From the NCBI GenBank assembly GCA_027314915.1, contig DAHUZZ010000002.1:62001-126000 (forward strand): DNA of 64,000 bases, written 5' to 3'. The DNA comes from Thermoplasmata archaeon (GTDB lineage Archaea > Thermoplasmatota > Thermoplasmata > Lutacidiplasmatales > UBA184). The position numbers and the translations under genes were made by a program. Of this stretch, positions 51,090-58,862 are shown piece by piece. Each line of letters opens with the position of its first letter. Within the stretch, counting starts at the first letter, position 1. The notes beneath the pieces are model-generated. The model was not told the DNA's origin. It did not search any database and saw only the letters and a program-made list of their open reading frames with translations.

Positions 51090-52463
51090 CTACCGGGGTG
51101 CGGAGCGGCCGATCGCCGCCTGGACGAGCCCGATGGTCCGCTCGGAGAGGCGCTGGGCCACGGCCGGGTCCCGTGCCTCGGAGAAGATGCGGATCAGCGG
51201 CTCGGTGCCCGACCGGCGGACCAGGACCCAGCCGCCGTCCCGGTACACCTTGAGACCATCGAGCGTCACCACCCGCTCCGCGCCCTCGGTGAGCGCGGGC
51301 GTGATCTCGGAGAAGACCTGGTCGAGGAGCGGGGCGGGGCAGGCCACCTTGTCCTTCCGCAGCGCGTAGGTCGGCAGGTCCGCGACGGCCTCGGCAAGAC
51401 CGGTCTCCTCCCGCGCCAGCAGGGCGAGGAGCGCCGCGGCCGTCATCGCCCCGTCCCGGGCCAGCTGCAGCTCCGGGAAGACCAGCCCCCCGTTCTCCTC
51501 CCCGCCGAAGATGGCGTCGCGCCGCTTCATCTCCCGCGTGACCGTCGGCGAGCCGATCTTCGTGTAGATGACCTCGCCCCCGATCGGGTGCACCGCATCC
51601 TCGACGCTTTGCGAGCTCGAGACCGGGGTAACGACGATGCCGCCGCGGTGGCGCCGGACCGCATCGCGGGCCATGAGCGTGAGCGTGCGCTCGCCCGGAA
51701 GGAACTGGCCCTTGGCGTCGACGAAGACGGCCCGGTCCGCGTCGCCGTCGTGGGCGATCCCGAGATCGGCCCCGAACGTGGGCACCGCGCGCGCCAGGTC
51801 CCGGAGGTTCGTCTCGGTGGGCTCGGAGAGATGGCCGGGGAAGGTGCCGTCGAGGTGCGCGTTCAAGGAGATGACCCGGCAGCCGAGCCGGCGCAGGAGG
51901 GACGGAGAGGTGGGGATCGACGCCCCGTTGCCGCAGTCGAGGACGACGGTGAGCCGCCGCTTCTGCACGCGCTCCGCATCGACCCGGTGGAGGATCGCGT
52001 CCACGTACCGGGCCGCCCCGAGGCCGTCGCCCATCACGGTCCCGACCCGGTCGAAGGGCACGGAGGGGGTCACCCCCCGCTCGACACGGCCCTCGATCTC
52101 CTCCTCGACCGAGCGGGGCACCTCGAGCCCGTCGGCGGCGATGCACTTGATGCCGTTGAACTCGGGAGGATTGTGCGACGCGGTCAGGATCATCCCGAAC
52201 TGCGCGCCGGTCTGGACGACGTTGTACTGGATCGCCGGCGTCGGCAGCAACCCGAGCTCGAGGACCCGGTGCCCCCCCAGGGCGAACGTCGCGGACGCGA
52301 TCCGGGCGAAGGGGGCGCTCGACGTGCGTCCGTCCCATCCGACCGCGATGGGGGGGCCGGGCGGGAACAGGTCGGCGGCGGCCGCCGCCACCCGGGCGAC
52401 GAACGGACCGGTGAGCTTCTCCCCGACCACTTCCCGGATCCCGTTCGTGCCGAAGAGCCGCAC
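51090..52463 (-). CDS. glmM: Phosphoglucosamine mutase / phosphohexomutase
   Basis: The 457-aa alpha-D-phosphohexomutase has the phosphoserine loop LTASHNPPEFNG, the Mg loop IAHDGDADRAVF, the sugar loop GGEENGGLVF and the phosphate loop VRRSGTEPLIR, in the usual order of four domains. RLFGTNGIRE at the start favours the GlmM-like archaeal group, although phosphomannomutase or phosphoglucomutase activity is possible. The GTG at 52463 has AATTTATGAG centred 27 bp upstream. Confidence 0.9.
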   Translation of the reverse strand: MRLFGTNGIREVVGEKLTGPFVARVAAAAADLFPPGPPIAVGWDGRTSSAPFARIASATFALGGHRVLELGLLPTPAIQYNVVQTGAQFGMILTASHNPPEFNGIKCIAADGLEVPRSVEEEIEGRVERGVTPSVPFDRVGTVMGDGLGAARYVDAILHRVDAERVQKRRLTVVLDCGNGASIPTSPSLLRRLGCRVISLNAHLDGTFPGHLSEPTETNLRDLARAVPTFGADLGIAHDGDADRAVFVDAKGQFLPGERTLTLMARDAVRRHRGGIVVTPVSSSQSVEDAVHPIGGEVIYTKIGSPTVTREMKRRDAIFGGEENGGLVFPELQLARDGAMTAAALLALLAREETGLAEAVADLPTYALRKDKVACPAPLLDQVFSEITPALTEGAERVVTLDGLKVYRDGGWVLVRRSGTEPLIRIFSEARDPAVAQRLSERTIGLVQAAIGRSAPR

Positions 52464-52646
52464 GCCGCCCCCGTGGCCGGGAGACTCATAAATTGTGCGT
52501 GGCGGGTGGCGCCCGCCGGCCCCCGAACGGCGGGCCGGCGCCGGCCGCGGGATTCCATTCGCCCTCCACCCCCGCAGGATCCCCCGCGGCGGCCTTCCAC
52601 CGTCGTCGACGCGCCGCACTTATCGCCCCGCGGGCTTGCGCCGGCG

Positions 52647-53114
52647 ATGGCCGAGACCCGCTGGCTCCTCGACGGGATGCTCGGCCGCCTGGCCCGGTAC
52701 CTTAGGTTCATGGGCCACGACGTGGAGTACGATCGCACCGCCGCGGACGACGATCTCCTCCGCAGGTCCCGTGCCGACGGTCGCGTGCTCGTGACCCGGG
52801 ATCGGTTGCTCGCGGCGCGGGCCCCCGGGTCGGTCCTGCTCTCCTCGCCGTACCTCCCGGACCAGCTCCGCGCGCTCCGGGCGGTCCACCCGGAGGTCGA
52901 AGGTCCGGTGCGGTTCGACCGCTGCTCGCGGTGCAACGCCCCCCTGCTCGCGCGGCCGCCGGAGGGCGGAGCTCCGAGCCCGCCCCACCCCATGCCGGCC
53001 CCCGCCGGGAGGGAGGTCTTCGTATGCCCGAACTGCGGCCAGCTCTACTGGGAGGGCAGCCACACCGACCGGATCCGGCGGAGGCTCGCCGAGATCTTCG
53101 CGGGGGGCCCCTGA
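52647..53114 (+). CDS. Mut7-C RNase domain protein
   Basis: The 155-aa protein begins RWLLDGMLGRLARYLRFMGHDVEYDR (PIN-like Mut7-C fold; Asp in LLDGML, and TRDRLLAARA). Its C-terminal zinc ribbon is CSRCNAPLL...VCPNCGQLYWEGSH. The family (DUF82) consists of predicted ribonucleases. The ATG has TTATCG about 26 bp upstream. The next gene overlaps its stop as CTGA. Confidence 0.85.
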   Translation: MAETRWLLDGMLGRLARYLRFMGHDVEYDRTAADDDLLRRSRADGRVLVTRDRLLAARAPGSVLLSSPYLPDQLRALRAVHPEVEGPVRFDRCSRCNAPLLARPPEGGAPSPPHPMPAPAGREVFVCPNCGQLYWEGSHTDRIRRRLAEIFAGGP

Positions 53115-54145
53115 GGCTCTGGGTCGAGCTCTCGGGGGAGAACCTCGAGCTCGCGACCGCTGAGATCACCGTCCTGGCGGAGTCCTTCGGGGGTCATCGG
53201 GTCGAGGATCCCGGTCTCGAAGGCCTCGTCCGATGGCGCGCGCTCGAGCTGCCCTCGGAGAGGGCGGCCTCCGACCTCGTGCAGCGCGCCGCCCTCGTAC
53301 GGCGGGTCGCGCAGCCCTTCGAGGAGACCGGGGGTCCTCAGGTCGAGTTTCGGGCAGCCGCCCTGGGAAGGGAGGAGCGCGCGACCGCGCGATTCGATGC
53401 CCTGGGAGGGGGCCCCTCGGAGCGCCGGGACGCGGTCCACGGGGCGGCGCAGGCCTACCTCGCCTCCGGGGGACGTCTCGATCTGGATGCCCCCTCCCAC
53501 CGCTACCTCCTCTTCCTGGGCCCCTCGGAGCGGCCCCGGATCGCGCTCGAGGGGCCCGGTCCGCCGCGGGCCGAGTTCGACCGGCGGCGCATGCCCTCGC
53601 TGCCCTTCCAGCGCCCGGTGAGCCTCGCGCCCCGCCTCGCCCGCGCCGCGGTGAACCTGGCCGGCATCGGCCCGGGGAGCCGGGTCGCGGACCCCTTCGT
53701 GGGGACCGGCGCGCTCCTGCTCGAGGCGGGGCTCGTGGGGGCCCGTCTCTTCGGGGCGGACCGGGACGCGACCATGGTCCGCGGCGCCGTGCGGAACCTC
53801 GCCGCGTTCGGCCTCTCGGCAGAGTCCCTGAGCGTCGCGGATGCCGCGGACGCGGTCCGGGAGCTGCCCTGGGATGGTCTCGAGGCGGTCGTGACCGATC
53901 CGCCGTACGGGCGGGCCTCCAGCACCGGCGGGGAGACCACCGAGGGGCTGCTCGCCCGGGTCCTCCCGGCCTGGGGAAGGCGCGTGGTCCCCGACGGCCG
54001 GATCGTCGTGATCGGTCCCGCCGGGCCGGACCCGCTCCCGGCCCCCTGGCAACGGGTGGTGTCGGTCGCGGACCGGGTCCACCGCAGCCTGACCCGGGAG
54101 TTCCGGGTCTACCGACGTCCGGTGGGTCCGACGGCCGGTCAGTAG
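53111..54145 (+). CDS. Trm-G10 / Trm11-type tRNA guanine methyltransferase, probable CTG start
   Basis: The protein of about 344 aa begins (L)RLWVELSGENLELATAEI, the usual opening of the family. It has a THUMP-like region and then a Rossmann domain with VADPFVGTGALLLEA (SAM site) and VVTDPPYGRAS (N/D-PPY catalytic motif). It methylates N2 of G10 in tRNA. No ATG, GTG or TTG occurs in frame near this point. CTG at 53111 overlaps the preceding stop as CTGA, the same geometry as ATGA/GTGA couplings elsewhere in the window, so it is taken as the start. Confidence 0.82.
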   Translation: MRLWVELSGENLELATAEITVLAESFGGHRVEDPGLEGLVRWRALELPSERAASDLVQRAALVRRVAQPFEETGGPQVEFRAAALGREERATARFDALGGGPSERRDAVHGAAQAYLASGGRLDLDAPSHRYLLFLGPSERPRIALEGPGPPRAEFDRRRMPSLPFQRPVSLAPRLARAAVNLAGIGPGSRVADPFVGTGALLLEAGLVGARLFGADRDATMVRGAVRNLAAFGLSAESLSVADAADAVRELPWDGLEAVVTDPPYGRASSTGGETTEGLLARVLPAWGRRVVPDGRIVVIGPAGPDPLPAPWQRVVSVADRVHRSLTREFRVYRRPVGPTAGQ

Positions 54146-55722
54146 ACGTCGGTCTGCCAGGAGTTGGCGTTGCTCACCGAGGAGATCGGGCAGAGCTGGG
54201 TCACGACGATGGTGACCGTCACGGTCGCCTGCGCGGGGTTCGCGTACTCGATGGTGAACAGCCCGGCCTGCGAGGGGTTGAGCGCCGTGTAGGCGCTGCT
54301 CGACTGCGTGAAGGAGGCGGCGTGCGCGAAGGTGGTCACATTCCCGTTGGCGGAGGTGATCCTCCAGGTCGAATTCGCCTCGAACGCGGAGAGCTGGGCG
54401 CCGGTGAGCTCCTGCGTCGAGCCGTTCACCGAGGTCACCACCTTGTCGATCGAGGCCGACACCACGTAGGCGTGCGGGACGATGTCCTTGTTCACGAGGG
54501 CGAAGCTCAGGTTGTCGGCCATGGCGAGCCCCGGCGGAAGCGGACGCAGCTGGGAGGTCGCCTCGTCCTGGAGATGGAACTGCCCGTTCGCGGTCGCGAG
54601 CGGCACCGCGGTGAAGCCGGCGAGGAGAATCCCCACCGCGAGGAGCCCCACCGCGATCCGACGTCCCCCGAGCGGGGAGATGTCGTTGAGCGGGGGCGGA
54701 TGCCGCATCCCGATGAAGAAGACGAACAGGGCGAAGAGGAGCCAGCCGAAGTAGCCGGTGAAGACGAAGAGCACGACGAGGACGAGCAGCGACGCGTAGG
54801 AGGCCCACGTGGCCCGCTTGCCGAGGAGCGCCCGGGCGACGTGTCCGCCGTCCAGCTGGCCCGCCGGGAGGAGATTGAACGCGGTGACCAGGATCCCGAC
54901 CCAACCGGCGAGGGCGAGCGGATGCAGGTTCGGCGTCGCGCCCGGGATCAGGAGCGAGAAGAGCATCCAGACCGCGGGGGTCTCGATGACCAGGTTCCCG
55001 TAGCTGAAGCCGAGGAAGCTCGGGCCGCAGACGGTCAACGACAGCGCCGGGGCCGAGGCCGAGAGGTGCAGGCCGAGCAGCGTCACCGGGATGGCGACCA
55101 GGAACCCGACGATCGGTCCCGCGGCCCCGATGTCGAGGAGCGCCTTCTTGTCCGGGAACGGCTCGCGGAGGCTGATGAACGCCCCGAAGGTCCCGAAGAT
55201 CAGGATCGGGGGGGGGACCGGCAGGAAGTAGGGCAGCGAGGCGTCGACCTTGTGGCGGCGGGCCATCCAGAAGTGCCCGAGCTCGTGGAGCCCCAGGATC
55301 GCCATCAGCGGCGCGGCGAAGTAGAGCGCGCCGTTCGCGAGGTCGGGGAGCGTGAGGGTGGATCCGCCCCGGAACGCGACCCAGAGGAAGGCGCCCGCGA
55401 AGATCGTGGAGACCACCGTGGCGAGCAGGAGCGCCAGGTTGACGACCGGCCCCCAGGGGCTCTGGGCCGGCCGCCGGACGACCTCGATGACGTACTCGCC
55501 CTGCTCGCGCCGGATCTGCGGGATGTACAGGAGCGGCCAGAGCTCCTGGCGAAGCTCGTCGAACCGGGCCTCGAGCGTCGCGGGGTCGGCGTGGACCAGG
55601 AGCACCAGGGACATCGGTGCGATCCGGGTCTCGTAGACGGGAAAGTACCGCCCGACGATCCCCTTGATCCGCTCGAGCTCGTTCCCCGGCGCCGCCGGGA
55701 GCGGACCGCCGGCCGAGCTCAC
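54139..55722 (-). CDS. Site-2-protease-like M50 membrane metalloprotease
   Basis: The 527-aa protein has an N-terminal soluble region (1-105) and then several membrane segments. The zinc motif ILGLHELGHFWMARR (HExxH) is near residue 148 and the second motif FNLLPAGQLDGGH near residue 295 (Asp ligand). A C-terminal extracytoplasmic domain of about 150 residues follows the last helix. It cleaves membrane proteins within the bilayer; the substrate is unknown. The GTG start is at 55722, directly after the small protein gene on the same strand. Confidence 0.87.
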   Translation of the reverse strand: MSSAGGPLPAAPGNELERIKGIVGRYFPVYETRIAPMSLVLLVHADPATLEARFDELRQELWPLLYIPQIRREQGEYVIEVVRRPAQSPWGPVVNLALLLATVVSTIFAGAFLWVAFRGGSTLTLPDLANGALYFAAPLMAILGLHELGHFWMARRHKVDASLPYFLPVPPPILIFGTFGAFISLREPFPDKKALLDIGAAGPIVGFLVAIPVTLLGLHLSASAPALSLTVCGPSFLGFSYGNLVIETPAVWMLFSLLIPGATPNLHPLALAGWVGILVTAFNLLPAGQLDGGHVARALLGKRATWASYASLLVLVVLFVFTGYFGWLLFALFVFFIGMRHPPPLNDISPLGGRRIAVGLLAVGILLAGFTAVPLATANGQFHLQDEATSQLRPLPPGLAMADNLSFALVNKDIVPHAYVVSASIDKVVTSVNGSTQELTGAQLSAFEANSTWRITSANGNVTTFAHAASFTQSSSAYTALNPSQAGLFTIEYANPAQATVTVTIVVTQLCPISSVSNANSWQTDVY

Positions 55723-55725
55723 GGA

Positions 55726-56052
55726 CTAGGCTCCGCCCGCGCTCTTGGTGGCCGACTTCCTCAGCCGCGAGGCCCGCTCCTTGGCGGAGTAGCCGGTGGC
55801 CTCATGGAGGAACTCGTTGTACCGACGGATCGTCTCGGCCTGCGTGGCGGCGTCCACCTGGGGGTTCATGGTGAGCTCCACGGCGAGCTCCTTGCCCTCG
55901 GGCCAGACCTTGAGGGTGGCGAGCGCCCCCCAGCTCGTCCGTACCGCCGCGCCGTCCCGATCGGACCGTTCGAAATGGGTCTCGCAGAGGTGCGCGAGCG
56001 CGTCGACGTTGAGCTGGGCCCGAACGCTCGTCCGGACCGGGTACTTCTGCAC
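55726..56052 (-). CDS. Small archaeal protein, possibly DUF5611-like (108 aa)
   Basis: The GTG at 56052 has TTTAAGG centred 27 bp upstream. The protein is beta-rich in the middle (ALATLKVWPEGKELAVELTMNP) and ends in an amphipathic helix and a basic tail (SRLRKSATKS). It precedes the M50 protease gene by 3 bp, probably in one operon. The family link is tentative. Confidence 0.6.
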   Translation of the reverse strand: MQKYPVRTSVRAQLNVDALAHLCETHFERSDRDGAAVRTSWGALATLKVWPEGKELAVELTMNPQVDAATQAETIRRYNEFLHEATGYSAKERASRLRKSATKSAGGA

Positions 56053-56108
56053 GGCGCCCAACCACCGGGGGACGCGATTTAAGGTTGAGGGGGAAATCGC
56101 CGGAGCGG

Positions 56109-56330
56109 CTAGACGGTCTCGATCTCGAAGAGAACGCGGTACCCCCGCAGGAGCCGGCTCACCTCGTCGCCGAGGTCGAGGATCTGGTCCGTGCTCCCGG
56201 TCGAGTTCCAGTCGTAGACGAAGTCGTAGTTGCCCTGCGTGGGCTCGAAGCCGAACCCGACGAGCCGGTCCGCCACTTCCGAGGGTTTCGCTCCTTCGCT
56301 GTGGAAGGTCACTCTGAGGTACGTTTCCAT
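56109..56330 (-). CDS. Small hypothetical protein (73 aa)
   Basis: METYLRVTFHSEGAKPSEV is followed by a beta-alpha-beta pattern with YDFVYDWNSTGS, ending FEIETV. Size and pattern suggest a ferredoxin-like fold. No family is recognised. The ATG at 56330 is chosen over the longer frame because the lead is non-coding in character. Confidence 0.55.
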   Translation of the reverse strand: METYLRVTFHSEGAKPSEVADRLVGFGFEPTQGNYDFVYDWNSTGSTDQILDLGDEVSRLLRGYRVLFEIETV

Positions 56331-56378
56331 CCGGCCCCGGCGAGGCAAAATCGCGCCATGAACCTTTCGGGGGCCCGG

Positions 56379-57197
56379 TCAGCGGGGGGGGATCGGCCAC
56401 GACCTCGCCCATCCGGCGAGGAGCCGCTCGACCGAGGCGGGTTCCGCGAGCGAGCCCCTCCGGCGCCCGCTCCGCAGGGCGCCGCCGGCGGTGGCGATCG
56501 CCCACGCGAACTGCCGCGGGCGGGCCGACCGAAGCTCGGCAAAGCCGAGGCCGAACTCGCGCCCGCGCAGGGCCGCACCGGCACGTGCTCGGGCCAGGGC
56601 GGTGACGGATCCTCGCCCCCGCCGGGCCACGTCGGGCTCGAAGTCCACCCGGACCGACACTCCGGGCCACATCCCCTCCACGAGCTCGGATACGCCCGGG
56701 CCCGAAACGCTGAGCCCGGCGACCCCCACCCGGAGCGGTCGCCGGCGGCGCCCCTCGGGGTCGATCGCCCCGGCCCGGATCCGGCGTGATGCGAGCGGGA
56801 GCCGATCCGGTCCCCGCCGGAGCGGGACCAGTCGGATCCGGAGGGTTGGGAGACCGCGCCGCGCCCGTTCGGCGTTGACGGCGCGGGCCCCCGAGCGGGT
56901 CTCGGTGGACGCCACGAGGAGGTCCGGCCCGGGTTCGACGGATCCACCCCAGGCATCTTCGAGCGGGACGATACGGTAGGATCGCCCGGGCCAGCGCCGG
57001 GCGACCTCGAGCTCGAGCGCCGCCTTGCGTCGGGCATACGAAGCGATCCGGCGCCCGAGCGCCTTCGGGTGACGGCGCAGGTACGCCGGCGTGGTGAGCC
57101 CGATCGCGACCTGCCGTGCCGACTCGAATGCCGCCGCCAGGAGGGCTCGGTGACCGGCGTGGATCCGGTCGAACGTCCCCCCGAGGACAGCGAGACG
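56379..57197 (-). CDS. CoaD-like phosphopantetheine adenylyltransferase fused to an NTPase-like domain; no standard start codon
   Basis: The first part reads RLAVLGGTFDRIHAGHRALL, the nucleotidyltransferase motif (GGTFDxxHxGH) of archaeal PPAT, with ALGRRIASYARRKAAL and LLVASTETRSGARAVN as further family traits. From about residue 150, RVGVAGLSVSGPGVSELV and later GFAELRSARPRQFAWA look like a diverged DUF84-type NTPase domain. The frame is open from 57246 but contains no ATG, GTG or TTG before the motif. A rare start codon, or an error, is needed. The 57197 boundary is set by homology only. Confidence 0.6.
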   Translation of the reverse strand, partial: RLAVLGGTFDRIHAGHRALLAAAFESARQVAIGLTTPAYLRRHPKALGRRIASYARRKAALELEVARRWPGRSYRIVPLEDAWGGSVEPGPDLLVASTETRSGARAVNAERARRGLPTLRIRLVPLRRGPDRLPLASRRIRAGAIDPEGRRRRPLRVGVAGLSVSGPGVSELVEGMWPGVSVRVDFEPDVARRGRGSVTALARARAGAALRGREFGLGFAELRSARPRQFAWAIATAGGALRSGRRRGSLAEPASVERLLAGWARSWPIPPR

Positions 57198-57225
57198 TGC
57201 CCGGGGTCGGCGCCGCGGCCGCGAA

Positions 57226-57423
57226 CTAGGGGTGGACGTAGCTCGTCACCACGAGGATCACCAGGATCACGATCGCCGCGTACATCACGTAGGTCAGCTG
57301 CCGCCGGCTCCGGAGCGCTTCCTCCCGCTTCCGCCGGCACACCTTCGAGCAGTACTCCTGTTCGGGACCGATCGCCCGTCCGCAGACCTTGCAGTGACGA
57401 TGGTCGTCGCCCTCGAACGCCAC
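57226..57423 (-). CDS. Zinc-ribbon single-helix membrane protein (DUF2116-like)
   Basis: The 65-aa protein has HCKVCGRAIGPEQEYCSKVC (two CxxC-type pairs), a basic RRKREEALRSRR patch and one hydrophobic helix (residues about 43-62). This matches small archaeal DUF2116 proteins. The GTG at 57423 has CGCGATAGC about 25 bp upstream. Its stop lies just upstream of the CoaD-like motif. Confidence 0.72.
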   Translation of the reverse strand: MAFEGDDHRHCKVCGRAIGPEQEYCSKVCRRKREEALRSRRQLTYVMYAAIVILVILVVTSYVHP

Positions 57424-57706
57424 GGCCCGGGCAGGGAGCCGGGCGCGATAGCGGTTGTGGAGGCGGGAACTCCGAAGACCGACCTCGGCCGGGCCGGGAG
57501 TCCCGCCGCCGGAGCGGCCGGGCGGGTCCGGACCCCCGGGCGCGTCCTGCGGACGAAGTAGTATCCTGTAACGGAAGTAGCAAGGGCAACAGCCCGACGC
57601 TATGTTTGGCCACCGGATCCCAGGCGGGTCCGAACTCTCCTCAGTCGGGCGTGGGACGGCTAGGTTTATGTGGAGTCCCGACGAGCTCCCATGGCCAGTA
57701 GGATAG

Positions 57707-58825
57707 GTGATATCCATCCAATCCAGAGCTCGCCCACGCCTCGGCCCCTCCTCCGCCCTGCCGGGGCTTTCCGTCCTTGCGGTCGCCGCGGTGGGGCTGC
57801 TCCTCATGCTCCCGACCGGGACCGCCGCGGCCCCGGGAACCCCGGGGGGAACGACGACCCGGATCGCCGTGACCTCCACCCCGCTCCACCTCCAGCACCT
57901 GGTCGTCATCGTGCTCGAGAACGAGGTGATCGGGAACGTCTGGGCGCACGGACCGTACGAGAAGTACCTCGGGAAGCTCTACGGGAACGCGACCTCGTAC
58001 GACGCCTCCTGCCATCCGTCGGCGCCCAACTACCTCGCCATCATCTCGGCGGACACGCTCCAGTGCGGCTCGGACGCCTACCACCGCTATTCGATGTCCA
58101 CCCTCGGCGATCTGCTCACCGCGGCCCGGTACTCCTGGGCCGCGTACGCGGAGAACCTCCCGACGAACGCCTGCTCGCAGCCGGGCCTCTCGACCCACGG
58201 GGAATTCGCGGTCCGCCACGTCCCGTTCCTCTACTTCGCGAACGTGACGAAGAGCTCGACCTTCTGCCACCACCACGTCCTCCCGTCCTCCAGCTTCAAC
58301 TCCTCCGTGGCGGCCGGGACGCTCGGGAACTTCTCGTTCTACACCCCGAACCTCTGCGACGACGGCCACACGGGCTGCGGGGGCAACCGCACCGGGGCCC
58401 AGCTGACCCGGCAGGCGGACCTGTGGCTCAAGGACTTCCTCGGGCCGATGCTCAACCACACGGGCCGCTACGCGACGACGGCCGAGCGGAACCTGATCGC
58501 CCACACCGGCTTCTTCGTCGTCTGGGACGAGGGGTTGGGCTCCAACCTGGGCTACTCCGTCGCGGGGGTCACCTCGGGGAACACCTACGCCTACTGCGCC
58601 AGTGTCGGAGCGAAGGGGGATGCGGTCTGCGGCGGTCACGTCTACGCGGTGATGGTGAGCCCGTACTCGACCCACCGTTCCTTCACCCTCAAGGACTCGA
58701 ACTTCGGGCTCGTCGCGACCCTCGAGTGGCTCTTCCACGTCGGGCACCTGAACAACCCGGGCCAGCTCGACTCGAAGTCGGGCTTCCCGGTGATGCGCTC
58801 GCTCTTCTCGTTCACCTCGAACTGA
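57707..58825 (+). CDS. Exported phosphoesterase (acid phosphatase / phospholipase C superfamily)
   Basis: The 372-aa protein has a signal peptide (residues about 20-42, ending near TAAA). LVVIVLENEVIGNVW carries the N-terminal ExE-like ligand, SYDASCHPSAPNYLAIIS the nucleophile region, and FFVVWDEGLGSN and VYAVMVSPYSTHR the C-terminal ligands of PF04185-type enzymes. It has six or more Cys and several N-x-S/T sequons. TATA-like TTTATG lies about 40 bp upstream. Confidence 0.75.
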   Translation: MISIQSRARPRLGPSSALPGLSVLAVAAVGLLLMLPTGTAAAPGTPGGTTTRIAVTSTPLHLQHLVVIVLENEVIGNVWAHGPYEKYLGKLYGNATSYDASCHPSAPNYLAIISADTLQCGSDAYHRYSMSTLGDLLTAARYSWAAYAENLPTNACSQPGLSTHGEFAVRHVPFLYFANVTKSSTFCHHHVLPSSSFNSSVAAGTLGNFSFYTPNLCDDGHTGCGGNRTGAQLTRQADLWLKDFLGPMLNHTGRYATTAERNLIAHTGFFVVWDEGLGSNLGYSVAGVTSGNTYAYCASVGAKGDAVCGGHVYAVMVSPYSTHRSFTLKDSNFGLVATLEWLFHVGHLNNPGQLDSKSGFPVMRSLFSFTSN

Positions 58826-58862
58826 GGCCACGCCCGGGGCGCCGGGGACGTCCTCGGCCGGA

